A stretch of DNA of 64,000 nt from Brevibacillus sp. (GCA_017656235.1 JACDOF010000001.1:62001-126000); one strand, 5' to 3'; shown: positions 54,114 through 62,847, numbered from the stretch's first letter. Notes: generated by a model not told the origin, from the sequence alone. Numbers and translations: made by a program.

Positions 54114-54440
54114 TTGCCATTAGGAGCTGTCATCGGCACCAGCAGCGTAACGTTTTTCGTCGGGGAAAACGGATCGGGCAAGTCCACTTTGCTGGAGGGG
54201 ATCGCCCGCCAGTGTGGGTTTCCCCTGGGCGGGGGCGGTCGCTATAACCATTACGACCTGCATAAGGCTGAGTCCACTCTCGGTGAGTACTTGCGCCTCT
54301 CCTGGCTGCCGAAAGTGACGGATATTGACCAGGTATCCGGTGACTACCGGGCTTACGGCGGCAAGTCGCTGCTTGAACAATCGCATGGAGAGTCGTTTCT
54401 TTCGTTGTTCCTGCACCGCTTCGGAAGAAAAGGCATTTAC
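54114..54440 (+). pseudogene. Remnant of an AAA-family ATPase
   Basis: The frame encodes the N-terminal core of a small SMC/ABC-like AAA ATPase: SVTFFVGENGSGKSTLLEGIA (Walker A region, split here for length), a GRYNHYDLH segment and GGKSLLEQSHGESFLSLFL, which is the signature region. The expected Walker B (LLDEPE) should follow HRFGRKGIY but is missing; the sequence turns into unrelated frame after about 54440. The true N-terminus is also absent. I read it as a decayed fragment. A lipoprotein nuclease gene follows. Confidence 0.65.
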
Positions 54441-54523
54441 CCGACAGTTCCTGGAAAACCAAGGAATTGTTCGAAGAGTCATGACTTCAGATGTCGAACC
54501 AGCGGAAAAGAGGTGTCCATGTC

Positions 54524-55357
54524 ATGTCAGCTTGGAAAAGAACCGCAGCCGTCACCATCGCTGGTTTGTTTGTTCTGCTGTTGATGGGATGCGGAGGGCA
54601 GCCATCCCTCGTAACCGATAGGGAGAAGGAACCAGCAGGTCAGACGGCAATAGAACGCGATGATTTGTCTCATCCCGAACGATTGCAGGCGGAACTGGTG
54701 GAGGTGATCGACGGAGATACGATCAAAGTCAATATCGACGGCAAAGAGGAGACTGTTCGACTCCTGTTGATCGACACACCGGAACTGCACCACCCGCGAC
54801 ATGGGGAGCAGCCGTTTGGCAAAGAAGCCAAAGCGTTCGTGGTTGAACTGCTCGAGGGCGCGACCGTGGAGTTGGAACAAGATGTCACCAATGGCCCGGA
54901 CAAGTACGGGCGGCTGCTGTACTACGTCTATGCCAACGGTGTCTCAGTACAGGAACAGCTTTTGCAGCAGGGATTGGCCCGCGTCGCCTACATCTACGTG
55001 CCCAATGTGAAGTACGTGGACCGTTACCGCGCCATACAAGAGCAAGCGCAAAAGGAAGGGGTGGGAATCTGGTCGATCGAAGACTATGCCCGCGATGACG
55101 GGTATCACGTCGAAGCAGTTCCGCCCGATTTTGCTCCTGGGAAAAACCCGTCGAAAATACAACAGCCGCAGACACAGCCAAACCCATCATCCGTGCACCC
55201 GGCACTGCGTTACGATCCTGCTGGTCCGGATCGTGATTGCGCTGACTTCGCCACACAGGAGGAAGCACAAGCGTTTTTTGAGGCGGCTGGCGGTCCCGCT
55301 GAAGATCCTCATCGCCTGGATCGGGATCGTGACGGGCTGGCTTGTGAGCAGAACTAA
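54524..55357 (+). CDS. Secreted thermonuclease-like lipoprotein with Excalibur domain
   Basis: A 277-residue protein with a lipoprotein signal (LLLMGC), a staphylococcal-nuclease domain (VIDGDTIKVNIDG, VRLLLIDTPEL, DKYGRLLYYVY) and a C-terminal calcium-binding Excalibur motif (DRDCADFATQEEAQAFF and DRDRDGLACE). It should degrade extracellular nucleic acids while attached to the membrane. I chose the ATG at 54524, nine bases behind AAGAGGTG; an ATG at 54491 lacks a ribosome site. Confidence 0.9.
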   Translation: MSAWKRTAAVTIAGLFVLLLMGCGGQPSLVTDREKEPAGQTAIERDDLSHPERLQAELVEVIDGDTIKVNIDGKEETVRLLLIDTPELHHPRHGEQPFGKEAKAFVVELLEGATVELEQDVTNGPDKYGRLLYYVYANGVSVQEQLLQQGLARVAYIYVPNVKYVDRYRAIQEQAQKEGVGIWSIEDYARDDGYHVEAVPPDFAPGKNPSKIQQPQTQPNPSSVHPALRYDPAGPDRDCADFATQEEAQAFFEAAGGPAEDPHRLDRDRDGLACEQN

Positions 55358-55378
55358 ACAAGAATGCGCCTGGCCACC

Positions 55379-55612
55379 TTACCAGTACGCATCCCAGTAA
55401 AATTGATCCATCTCTTCTTTTACCGCTTCTTTTTCTTCCAGAAGTACCCGGCGAATCAGCTCCCAATCGGGCGTGTCCCGATCCACGCGCACATTGCGCG
55501 CATCCAGAATGTTTTCGATGACTTCCCAATCATCCGGAGAATCATAACGATCCCTTCCTCCACCAATCAGCCTGATGTCGTGCAAGAGTTGTCTGATCTC
55601 TTCCGGGATCAT
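55379..55612 (-). CDS. Small hypothetical acidic protein (77 residues)
   Basis: A soluble, charged protein beginning MIPEEIRQLLHDIRLIGG and ending DQFYWDAYW. GGAAGGAG lies eight bases before the ATG, which supports it as a real gene. It converges with the nuclease gene. I do not recognise the family; no catalytic motif is seen. Confidence 0.65.
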   Translation of the reverse strand: MIPEEIRQLLHDIRLIGGGRDRYDSPDDWEVIENILDARNVRVDRDTPDWELIRRVLLEEKEAVKEEMDQFYWDAYW

Positions 55613-55825
55613 CCCATCGACTCCTTCCTCAATGCTCTCGTTTTAAGCATGTCCGATCCGATGGCAAATATCCGAACAAAAGGAACCACGTATGGGAACA
55701 TCACTTCTGGTTTCGCTGACTGCGCCGCAGGAACGAGATGCAGAGGCAGTCGGAAGAAAAGCGCTGAAACAGAAAGCGTGCAGGACTGATGCTCAGTACC
55801 TGCACGCTTTTGTTCAATCCATGCA

Positions 55826-55960
55826 CTATTTAAAACGGGCCATCTGGGATATTTCTGCAAAGATTTCGACCACTGCCTTTAGTCCCTCCGCAGTTTGAAA
55901 AGCAAAGAGCGGTAAGCTCACGAAGGCGATCAGCGCCTCTCCAATGTATTTGAACAGCAC
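55826..55960 (-). CDS. Possible small membrane-associated peptide (44 residues)
   Basis: A short frame starting with GTG at 55960 behind GGGGGAGAA encodes a mostly hydrophobic peptide (LFKYIGEALIAFVSLPLFAF, then an amphipathic helix). The composition fits a small membrane peptide. Short length and lack of a known family keep confidence low. Confidence 0.4.
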   Translation of the reverse strand: MLFKYIGEALIAFVSLPLFAFQTAEGLKAVVEIFAEISQMARFK

Positions 55961-56008
55961 GCTGCATTCTCCCCCTTCCGAATTGTATGTCAATCACATG
56001 ATTGTATG

Positions 56009-56293
56009 TCAATCAGAGGGAAGGGTAAGATGCGCATTTTCACCGTCTTCCTCTGGTCCAAGCTTTCTGTGCGGGAGGTTGAGAGAGCTGACGGGTATTC
56101 CTGTTTCTGGGTAACATTCAATCCGCAAGGGGTTGATGTTGGCCGTTCTGAGTTTGGCCGCAGGCAGCTGTATGCGAAACAGGCCGGGAACAGTACAGGG
56201 GCCCATGGAACGAACAGTGCCAAAAACCCCTGCAAGAACGGTCAACAAGCAGGAGAGTTCGTAATATTCAAGCGCTGAGAACAGCTCTTCCAC
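56009..56293 (-). CDS. Hypothetical protein (94 residues)
   Basis: From a GTG at 56293, after GGAGGGA, the frame encodes a protein with a hydrophobic N-terminal segment (YYELSCLLTVLAGVFGTV) and a polar C-terminal half. No family is recognised. Overlapping frames on both strands are open here, so the choice is uncertain. Confidence 0.35.
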   Translation of the reverse strand: MEELFSALEYYELSCLLTVLAGVFGTVRSMGPCTVPGLFRIQLPAAKLRTANINPLRIECYPETGIPVSSLNLPHRKLGPEEDGENAHLTLPSD

Positions 56294-56386
56294 AGCCAGA
56301 TCCCTCCCTTTTCTCCCCATTGTATCGAAAGACGAGTTTCATCTGCAATCCAAGGATGACACAGTATAAAGAACGGTAAAACCTGT

Positions 56387-56424
56387 CACTGCCCTTGCGT
56401 TCGTCGGTGAGTGCAAGGGCAGTG
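56387..56424. terminator. Perfect 12-bp hairpin
   Basis: CACTGCCCTTGC at 56387-56398 pairs fully with GCAAGGGCAGTG at 56413-56424 around a 14-base loop. No T-run follows on either strand. It lies downstream of the minus-strand coiled-coil gene and may end its message. Confidence 0.5.
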
Positions 56425-56482
56425 TCTAGCGGGGAGTATCAACCTTCCGATGGTCTGAAAAGAGGTCAGGTTACGCGAGGGT

Positions 56483-56722
56483 TTAATGTGTAAGTGGTCT
56501 TTCCGTGTCCATTGCTTGCTGCTCATGAATGGCAACGTTTACCTGGCTGAGCATCTTTTTCATCTTGTCGCATTCCACCTGATAATCTTTGATGATCCGG
56601 TTCAGGATGTCGATTGAATCGGTTAGTTCCTGCCTTTCACTTATGTAGTCGATCGCACGCCGCAGGTGGGCGATTTTGTTCTCCGCCTCCTTCAACCGGT
56701 CGGCGAGGTGTAGTGCGTTCAC
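56483..56722 (-). CDS. Small coiled-coil protein (79 residues)
   Basis: A fully helical, charged sequence (ADRLKEAENKIAHLRRAI, then DILNRIIKDYQVECDKMKKM) with heptad-like hydrophobic spacing. The GTG start at 56722 has an excellent AAAAGGAGGG site. It has no signal peptide or membrane segment. The family is unknown to me. Confidence 0.65.
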   Translation of the reverse strand: MNALHLADRLKEAENKIAHLRRAIDYISERQELTDSIDILNRIIKDYQVECDKMKKMLSQVNVAIHEQQAMDTERPLTH

Positions 56723-56912
56723 CCTGAATCCCTCCTTTTGTTTTGGTTTATTTTGTCCAAACCACCGGGGATTCTATGTCTATGACTGACAAAAACCGTG
56801 TTGATCCAAAGAAACTGACCGGCTGCTCACCAAAGGGGGTATAGTTGTTTCCGCCTGTCGAAGAATAGGTAAGGAGGAATCAGCCGATCACAAACAGATG
56901 GGGGAGTGCCGA

Positions 56913-57170
56913 ATGTTTGGAAGATACAGCCTGTACTTTACCGCGTTTGCCGTGGTGGTATGTTTGCTCAGCCTGATGGGAGTGGAATTGGGGCATGCGA
57001 TATTGTACCTGACCAGTCCCACCAGTTGGGTTCTTGAGATCTTTTACGACAGGATGTCGGTCCCGGCCAAGATGGGGTGGATTTACCTTACCACCATCGT
57101 TTTTTGGTACGGAGTGGGCCGCTTGACTGATTATCTGGTGGCGAAACAGGCCAGTCAAGAGACCGATTAA
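56913..57170 (+). CDS. Small membrane protein (85 residues)
   Basis: It has an N-terminal hydrophobic helix (YFTAFAVVVCLLSLMGVEL) and a second one in the C-terminal half (IYLTTIVFWYGVGRLTDYL). I chose the ATG at 56913 behind GGGGGAG. No family is recognised. It is a single gene lying before repeat copy B. Confidence 0.6.
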   Translation: MFGRYSLYFTAFAVVVCLLSLMGVELGHAILYLTSPTSWVLEIFYDRMSVPAKMGWIYLTTIVFWYGVGRLTDYLVAKQASQETD

Positions 57171-57330
57171 GGATGTGTGTATAACAAGCGCGGCCTGGGT
57201 AATCTTCCTTCCTGCATGCCGCCCTGTCTGCAGCGGAGACTCCCGGTTTACTGGATATCTGCGGTGAAAGGAATGTTATCAAGGATGGCTGGATGATTCT
57301 GTTGAGCGGAGATGCCCGTTGGCCAAGGCT

Positions 57331-57630
57331 TCATGCGAGAGCTTTGAAACTCGATCAGCACCGTTTGCTGTCCTGTTTACCCCAAGATGCGCTCGACATC
57401 CTTCAGATTGAATCCAAAGCGAGTTCTGACAGGAGAGCGGCCATTTTCCGCACGAACGACTTTGCCAACCTTCCAAGCGGAGCAAGACCGAAGCGGAGGC
57501 ATACGGGCTCAACCTGGACAAACGGCGAAGCATCGCAGCTTTTGCGCCCCCCCGCTTCGGGAGAGCGACGCGGACAGTCCGGCTCCATTGGGGGTTGGCA
57601 ACGGAGTGAAGCGGAAAATGGCTGCTTCTC
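57331..57630 (+). repeat. Dispersed intergenic repeat, copy B (right part)
   Basis: From CATGCGAGAGCTTTGAAACT onward this stretch matches copy A (43641-43925) nearly base for base, apart from a 13-base or so insertion near 57590. The left 150 bp of copy A is not present. The 635-bp gap 57171-57805 contains this copy and, to its right, a minus-strand open stretch (57618-57769) that may be a cut-off gene fragment. I see nothing else there. Confidence 0.78.
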
Positions 57631-57805
57631 CGAAGAACAGAGGGCGAATCTTCGCGTAGAGATGAAGCGGAATGCGCGGCAGCACGATGGCCAACTCGCC
57701 TTCCGCCAGCGGCAGTTCGCCCCCGGCCGATTCAATTCGGTACGCACGCTCCTTGTTTTCCAGAGCCACTCATCACAACATTCGGGTTCCATTCGCGTGT
57801 TTTCG

Positions 57806-58678
57806 CTAGCTGTGCTTCTCCTTTTCCTGTGAGGCAAAGATGTCGACGCCCAGGCCGCGCAGAACCTCTATCGCATCTCTAAGCGGCAGACGAGGGAGAC
57901 GGAATTCGTCAGCCAGCACCTGCTGTATTTCTTCACAGGTTCCCAGCACGATCTGCGAATCGCTTCCATCCTCGTAGCGGATCGTAAAAATGTTGTTTGT
58001 CAGCGAAAGACTGCGCCGTTTGTCCAGCTGAAACAGTTGACAGCGAAGCAGTGACATGAATGGCGCTCCCGGCTGGTTGGATTGCTCGATGATCGGCGCA
58101 AAGTCTGCGAGCGATTTCTTTTCATCGGGATGAAACACCCATTGATTGCTGATCAGTTCGTTGCGGCGGTAGCGGAGATAACGATAATACCCGGGCTGCT
58201 TTTGATCGGGTATGATTCGAACCTGCTCGCTGCCGAATGACGAAAGATTTTGTCGATCGTGTTCAAAACGGACCGGTTTAAACAGCGGAGCAGCAGAACC
58301 GCAATCCACATAAACCCGCTCTCCGGGAAGATCGGGAAGCGTAACCAGTATGGCCATGTGATCATTGCCCAGAAGCGTATAATCGCACTGAAACCCCAAC
58401 GCTTTCAACAGCAGCAGCAAGCGAGAGTTCAATGTATAACAGGTTCCGCCAAAATCGTAGCGGAAGATGTTTTCCACGTACAGTTCCACGGGCGGCAAGG
58501 AAGAACCGGTGTGCCGCCGACTGCGGTAATAGATCAGCTTGCTGATGTTTTCAAAAGGGATTGTGACCAGATGTGCACGACAGATCGCGTGCAAAAAGGC
58601 AAATGAAGGAGGGGCTGGAGAAAGCTCCAGACGATCCAGGTATCGCCATACCCAGGTAGGAAACTGACTGTGATTCAT
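57806..58678 (-). CDS. Arylamine N-acetyltransferase family protein
   Basis: A 290-residue NAT-fold protein with the catalytic triad blocks: Cys in FGGTCYTLN, His in LGNDHMAIL and Asp in VYVDCGSAAP. The early PFENISKL is also typical. It transfers acetyl from acetyl-CoA to arylamines or a related amide-forming substrate. I chose the ATG at 58678 behind GAGGGATTGC; a longer in-frame extension has no ribosome site and would cross the dapH promoter. Confidence 0.88.
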   Translation of the reverse strand: MNHSQFPTWVWRYLDRLELSPAPPSFAFLHAICRAHLVTIPFENISKLIYYRSRRHTGSSLPPVELYVENIFRYDFGGTCYTLNSRLLLLLKALGFQCDYTLLGNDHMAILVTLPDLPGERVYVDCGSAAPLFKPVRFEHDRQNLSSFGSEQVRIIPDQKQPGYYRYLRYRRNELISNQWVFHPDEKKSLADFAPIIEQSNQPGAPFMSLLRCQLFQLDKRRSLSLTNNIFTIRYEDGSDSQIVLGTCEEIQQVLADEFRLPRLPLRDAIEVLRGLGVDIFASQEKEKHS

Positions 58679-58785
58679 GAGGCAATCCCTCCATCTTTTC
58701 TTTTCATTATACAACTTACCGCCAAGTTGTGGCGCGAGAGTCGGACGCGGATGGTTCAGATGGACGAGAACGAGTCCCTCTGCTG

Positions 58786-58814
58786 TTGTCTCCGTCAGTG
58801 GAATCTGGTAGAGT
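58786..58814 (+). promoter_or_regulatory. Promoter of the dapH operon
   Basis: TTGTCT (58786-58791) and TAGAGT (58809-58814) are separated by exactly 17 bp. The expected start near 58821 lies just upstream of the lysine riboswitch. Confidence 0.55.
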
Positions 58815-58835
58815 AAAAACAATTACATATCGTCA

Positions 58836-59030
58836 TGAAATTAGAGGTGCGCTGCGGATCAGTATTTCTTGTGCCTTAAGGGAGATGGGGGTCCTGGCAA
58901 AGAAAGAAAGGCCAATGCGCCGAAGTTTGTCCGGCCCCCCATGCCGCACAAGCTGGGGTGTGCGTGAACAACGTACATCCTGTCATGAAAGGGAACCTTT
59001 CGTGGAGCGCTATTTCATTGGTGACCCCCC
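58836..59030 (+). ncRNA. Lysine riboswitch (L box)
   Basis: Conserved L-box pieces occur in order: GAGGTGCG near 58844, AGTA at 58861, AAGGGAGA near 58878, GCGCCGAAG near 58917, GGGGTG near 58955, CTGTCATGAAAGG near 58980 and the closing CGTGGAGCGCTATTTC near 59001. A terminator follows at 59054. When lysine is bound, transcription of dapH and the genes behind it should stop there. This fits lysine feedback on the diaminopimelate branch. Confidence 0.9.
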
Positions 59031-59053
59031 GGCTTTTTCGGCCGGCAAACATC

Positions 59054-59087
59054 CGCAATGAGAGGCGAGCCGCTCATTGCGTTTTTT
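59054..59087 (+). terminator. Riboswitch-controlled terminator
   Basis: The 9-bp perfect stem CGCAATGAG/CTCATTGCG (59054-59062 with 59073-59081) and six T residues form the expression platform of the lysine riboswitch. Confidence 0.88.
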
Positions 59088-59144
59088 ATAAATCACCGTT
59101 CATGACGATTGGAAAAGCTATCAAGCACACAGGAGGAATCAGGC

Positions 59145-59855
59145 ATGAACATGATGGATGCCAACGAAATCATCAAATTTATTCAAACGAGTGAAAAGAA
59201 AACACCGGTTAAGGTGCACATCAAAGGAAATCTGGAGGGCATTGATTTTGGCCCCTCAACCAAAGCGTTTCTTGCCGGCAGCGTCGGGATTCTGTTCGGC
59301 GAGTGGAAAGAGATTCAACCCGTACTGGAAGCGAACAAGGACAAGATCGAAGACTACGTCGTGGAAAGCGACCGCCGCAATTCCGCCATTCCGCTGCTCG
59401 ACACAAAAAATCTGCAGGCACGGATCGAACCAGGCGCCATTATCCGCGACCAGGTCTCCATCGGCAAGAACGCCGTCATCATGATGGGAGCGGTCATCAA
59501 TATCGGGGCGGTCATCGGTGAAGGTACGATGATCGACATGAACGTCGTCGTCGGTGGACGAGGCACGATCGGCAACAACTGCCACATTGGAGCGGGTGCG
59601 GTCATCGCCGGCGTAATCGAACCCCCATCGGCCACCCCTGTCATCATCGAAGATGATGTGGTCATTGGCGCCAACGCCGTGATTTTGGAGGGCGTGCGCG
59701 TAGGGAAAGGATCGGTCGTCGCTGCCGGTGCCGTCGTCATCGAAGACGTTCCGCCAAATGTGGTCGTAGCCGGTACGCCGGCGCGTGTGATCAAGCAAAT
59801 CGACGAGAAGACCAAGGCAAAAACGGAGATTAAACAAGAACTGCGCCAACTGTAA
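59145..59855 (+). CDS. dapH: Tetrahydrodipicolinate N-acetyltransferase
   Basis: A 236-residue left-handed beta-helix acetyltransferase. The N-terminal domain ([20 protein letters not shown]) and hexapeptide repeats ([20 protein letters not shown] and further) match DapH. It acetylates tetrahydrodipicolinate, the first step of the acetylase branch towards meso-diaminopimelate and lysine. AGGAGGAA precedes the ATG at 59145. Control by the upstream lysine riboswitch supports the assignment. Confidence 0.95.
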   Translation: MNMMDANEIIKFIQTSEKKTPVKVHIKGNLEGIDFGPSTKAFLAGSVGILFGEWKEIQPVLEANKDKIEDYVVESDRRNSAIPLLDTKNLQARIEPGAIIRDQVSIGKNAVIMMGAVINIGAVIGEGTMIDMNVVVGGRGTIGNNCHIGAGAVIAGVIEPPSATPVIIEDDVVIGANAVILEGVRVGKGSVVAAGAVVIEDVPPNVVVAGTPARVIKQIDEKTKAKTEIKQELRQL

Positions 59856-59879
59856 TCGACCCGCGGAGGAGGAGCAACT

Positions 59880-61097
59880 TTGGAGGACTGGTGTTCGCTT
59901 GATCAGAAATACCTGATGTCCACCTACAACCGGCTGCCAATCGCCATTGCAAAAGGAGAAGGCAACTATTTGTACGATACGGAGGGGAAAGCCTACCTGG
60001 ACTTGTTTACCGGTCTGGCCGTCAACCTGCTGGGCCATTCCCATCCGGCGATTGTAAAGAGCTTGCAAAAACAGGGATCGGCATTCCTGCACATTTCCAA
60101 CATCTTTTTAAACACGCCGGCCATTCGACTGGCTCAACGGCTGGTTGAGCGCACGATTCCAGGCAAAGTGTTTTTCACCAACTCCGGTACGGAGGCGACG
60201 GAAGCGGCGATCAAGCTGATCCACAGATGGATCACCCGGGAGGGGCAGGAGAGAGCGGGCATCGCCGTACTAAAGAACAGCTTTCACGGACGCACCCTGG
60301 GTGCCCTTCGCCTGACCCGGCAGCCTCGTGTCTACCAGGATTTTCCCACTCCGGACATTCCCGTCTACGAACTGGAGGCCAACGACCTGGGGCAGCTTGA
60401 GCAGGTTTGTCGGGACAAGCGGCCAGTCGCCATGATCATGGAGCCGGTGCTTGGTTCCGGCGGGATCGTTCCGCTCACTGAGGAGTATCTGCGCCAGGCG
60501 GAGCGAATCTGCCGTGCGGAAGGGATGCTGCTCGTGATGGACGAGATCCAAACCGGCTTTGGCCGGACCGGAGAACTGTTTGCCTACCAACACGCGCACA
60601 TCCAACCTGACCTGATCTTGTTTGCCAAAGGAGTAGGCGGCGGTTTGCCGCTTGGCGGGATCATTGCCGGCGAAAAGCTGATGGATCTCTTTCAGCCGGG
60701 CGACCACGGCAGTACCTTCGCGCCATCTCCGCTTAGTGCCGCTCTGGGGAACACGGTACTTGACGTGCTGGAAGAAGAGGGATTCCGCCAGCACATGGAA
60801 CGCTCCTCGGCATATCTGTGGACATCGCTCGAGCGGCTTGCCGCCGAACGGCCCGGCCTATACCGAGAGGTGCGGGGCAAAGGATTGATGATCGGCATTG
60901 TGATGAATGCTTCTGCCGAAGAAGTCAGCACGCTGCAGAAACAACTGTTGGCAGACGGCGTTTTGGTCGATGTCACCCAGCGAACGATCGTACGCCTGCT
61001 GCCTCCGCTGACGATCCGGCAGCCGGAGATTGACCGCTTTATTGAGACGTTTCGCCGGGCGGCGGCCAAACTGGATCAGAAAGGAACAGGACGATGA
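59880..61097 (+). CDS. Class III aminotransferase, probable N-acetyl-LL-diaminopimelate aminotransferase
   Basis: A 405-residue fold-type I PLP enzyme of the acetylornithine aminotransferase group. Seen are [41 protein letters not shown] and the Schiff-base lysine in [14 protein letters not shown]. It sits between dapH and dapL, so it should make N-acetyl-LL-diaminopimelate; in Bacillus that step is done by PatA of another aminotransferase class. The start is a TTG at 59880 behind GGAGGAGG. Acetylornithine aminotransferase activity is the alternative. Confidence 0.85.
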   Translation: MEDWCSLDQKYLMSTYNRLPIAIAKGEGNYLYDTEGKAYLDLFTGLAVNLLGHSHPAIVKSLQKQGSAFLHISNIFLNTPAIRLAQRLVERTIPGKVFFTNSGTEATEAAIKLIHRWITREGQERAGIAVLKNSFHGRTLGALRLTRQPRVYQDFPTPDIPVYELEANDLGQLEQVCRDKRPVAMIMEPVLGSGGIVPLTEEYLRQAERICRAEGMLLVMDEIQTGFGRTGELFAYQHAHIQPDLILFAKGVGGGLPLGGIIAGEKLMDLFQPGDHGSTFAPSPLSAALGNTVLDVLEEEGFRQHMERSSAYLWTSLERLAAERPGLYREVRGKGLMIGIVMNASAEEVSTLQKQLLADGVLVDVTQRTIVRLLPPLTIRQPEIDRFIETFRRAAAKLDQKGTGR

Positions 61098-62224
61098 CGG
61101 TGGCAAAATTTGTACAAATCCGGCGTGATCTGCACCAAATTCCAGAACCGGGGTTTCAGGAGGTTAAAACACAGCGGTACCTGCTGGACTACCTCTCCAC
61201 CCTGCCGGCAGAGCGTTTGGAAGTCAGAACGTGGCGTACCGGAATTCTCGTGAAAGTGCACGGGACCGATCCCAAGCGGATGCTGGCCTGGCGAGCTGAT
61301 ATGGATGGGCTGCCCATCACGGAAGAGACCACCTATTCGTTTCGGTCCACCCATCCGGGATACATGCACGCTTGCGGCCATGATCTGCACATGGCAATTG
61401 CACTGGGCATTCTCAGCCACTTTGTGTATTCTCCCATAGAAGACGACCTGTTGTTCCTGTTTCAGCCGGCAGAAGAAGGGCCGGGAGGGGCGCAGCCAAT
61501 GCTTGCCAGCGAGGAGTTTGCCGCCTGGCGCCCCGATGCCATTTTTGCCCTGCACATTGCCCCCGAATATCCGGTCGGCACGATTGCGATCCGACCAGGC
61601 GTGCTGTTTGCCAACACGTCCGAACTATTTGTGGAGCTCACTGGGCAGGGAGGGCATGCCGCCTATCCGCACAAGGCCAATGACATGGTGGTAGCGGCCA
61701 GTCATTTGGTGACCCAATTGCAGACGATTGTCGCGCGCAACGTCGATCCCCTCGATTCGGCCGTGATTACGATCGGACGAATCGAAGGTGGCACTAGACA
61801 AAACATCATCGCAGAAAAAGCGCGGATTGAAGGAACGATTCGCACGATGTCAATGGAGGCGATGACCAGGGTAAAGGAGAGAATCGAGTCTCTGGTTCGC
61901 GGGATTGAGTACGGCTTCTCCTGTCAGGCAGCAATTGATTACGGCTGTTCATACTGTCAGGTGTACAATGATCCGGTGCTGACCGACCAGTTTATGCAGT
62001 GGGCGCGCAAACAGGACGACATTCGACTGGTGGAGTGCAGTGCGGCCATGACCGGGGAAGACTTTGGCTACTTTCTGGCGGAGATTCCCGGGTTTCTGTT
62101 TTGGCTCGGTGCCGAAACCCCCTACGGATTGCATCACGCCAAAATCGAACCGAGTGAAAAGGCGATAGACGTGGCCATACGACTGGTGACGAGTTACTTC
62201 ACCTGGATATCGTCACAGCGTTGA
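61094..62224 (+). CDS. dapL: N-acetyldiaminopimelate deacetylase
   Basis: A 376-residue M20D hydrolase with [59 protein letters not shown] and [10 protein letters not shown]. The length and the [11 protein letters not shown] start match the YkuR/DapL deacetylase that finishes the acetylase branch. It overlaps the aminotransferase by ATGA. It is last in the lysine-riboswitch operon; a small hairpin lies behind it at 62303-62321. Confidence 0.92.
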   Translation: MTVAKFVQIRRDLHQIPEPGFQEVKTQRYLLDYLSTLPAERLEVRTWRTGILVKVHGTDPKRMLAWRADMDGLPITEETTYSFRSTHPGYMHACGHDLHMAIALGILSHFVYSPIEDDLLFLFQPAEEGPGGAQPMLASEEFAAWRPDAIFALHIAPEYPVGTIAIRPGVLFANTSELFVELTGQGGHAAYPHKANDMVVAASHLVTQLQTIVARNVDPLDSAVITIGRIEGGTRQNIIAEKARIEGTIRTMSMEAMTRVKERIESLVRGIEYGFSCQAAIDYGCSYCQVYNDPVLTDQFMQWARKQDDIRLVECSAAMTGEDFGYFLAEIPGFLFWLGAETPYGLHHAKIEPSEKAIDVAIRLVTSYFTWISSQR

Positions 62225-62300
62225 CGGGGGTACGTTTCGGACCGTCTCGGAAAGACAGGTCAAGCCCTGTTCCCGCCGCTCCTTTTGCATACAACAGACA

Positions 62301-62322
62301 AAGGCATCCGCACCGGATGCCT
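62301..62322. repeat. 22-bp hairpin repeat, left of copy C
   Basis: A stem of GGCATCCG and CGGATGCC with a 3-base loop. It is identical to 62698-62719 on the other side of the repeat. It could be the terminator of dapL, though no T-run follows. Confidence 0.65.
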
Positions 62323-62329
62323 CAGCATG

Positions 62330-62691
62330 TTGACAAAGGCGTTTTGATAGGAAAATGGCGCTCTCCTGTCAGAACTCGCTTTGTATTGATTCTGAAGTAT
62401 GTATCGGCACTTCGGGCAAACAGGGGACATAGGGTGCCGAGAGTGAGTTTCAAAGCTTTCGCATGGGACGAGTGCGGGCGTTTTTCGCCAGCGAGCGGTT
62501 TGGCCAACCTGCCAGCGAAACGACGTATCCGCAGGGAATTTGCAGCGGCAACAGCATCACGACGGCAGCGGGCGGCGTTTTGCCGCTGCCCCTGCGGATC
62601 GTCGTGAAGCGGTCCTGGACTGCTTCGTCGCTGGTTGGCCACCAGGAGTGAGCGCGAAAAACACCCACTCGTATTCACGACACTTTGTCAG
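62330..62691 (-). repeat. Dispersed intergenic repeat, copy C (inverted, left part)
   Basis: On the minus strand, this stretch matches copy A from about 43486 to 43755. Its ends carry short inverted repeats, TTGACAAAG (62330-62338) and CTTTGTCAG (62683-62691), differing at one position. The unit is flanked by two identical 22-bp hairpin sequences at 62301-62322 and 62698-62719. It lies in a 691-bp gap between dapL and the exported protein gene. Confidence 0.78.
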
Positions 62692-62697
62692 CAATCT

Positions 62698-62719
62698 AAG
62701 GCATCCGCACCGGATGCCT
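62698..62719. repeat. 22-bp hairpin repeat, right of copy C
   Basis: An exact second copy of 62301-62322. The pair brackets the repeat element as direct repeats. Confidence 0.65.
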
Positions 62720-62724
62720 GTTCT

Positions 62725-62776
62725 TGTGGATAAGTTTTTGGTTGCTGCAGGGATGAGCTGTGGATACTGTGGATAG
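62725..62776 (-). promoter_or_regulatory. Cluster of three DnaA boxes
   Basis: TGTGGATAA (62725-62733) is a perfect DnaA box. TGTGGATAC (62759-62767) and TGTGGATAG (62768-62776) differ at the last base only and are directly adjacent. All three point the same way, and an AT-rich tract (GAAAAAATATAT) follows. Confidence 0.6.
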
Positions 62777-62847
62777 TGTTGAAAAAATATATCGGAAGTC
62801 CCACAACTATTCCCGGTTTCGCGCGTATAAACAAAGAGAACATGTAC

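Noticed and set aside
54114-54584. The AAA ATPase frame as an intact 156-residue gene
   Set aside because: It lacks Walker B and the second half of the fold and turns into out-of-frame sequence before its stop, overlapping the nuclease gene. I call it a remnant.
62725-62790. DnaA boxes plus AT-rich tract as the chromosomal origin
   Set aside because: Only three boxes are present and no origin-linked genes are nearby. A regulatory or titration cluster is more likely.
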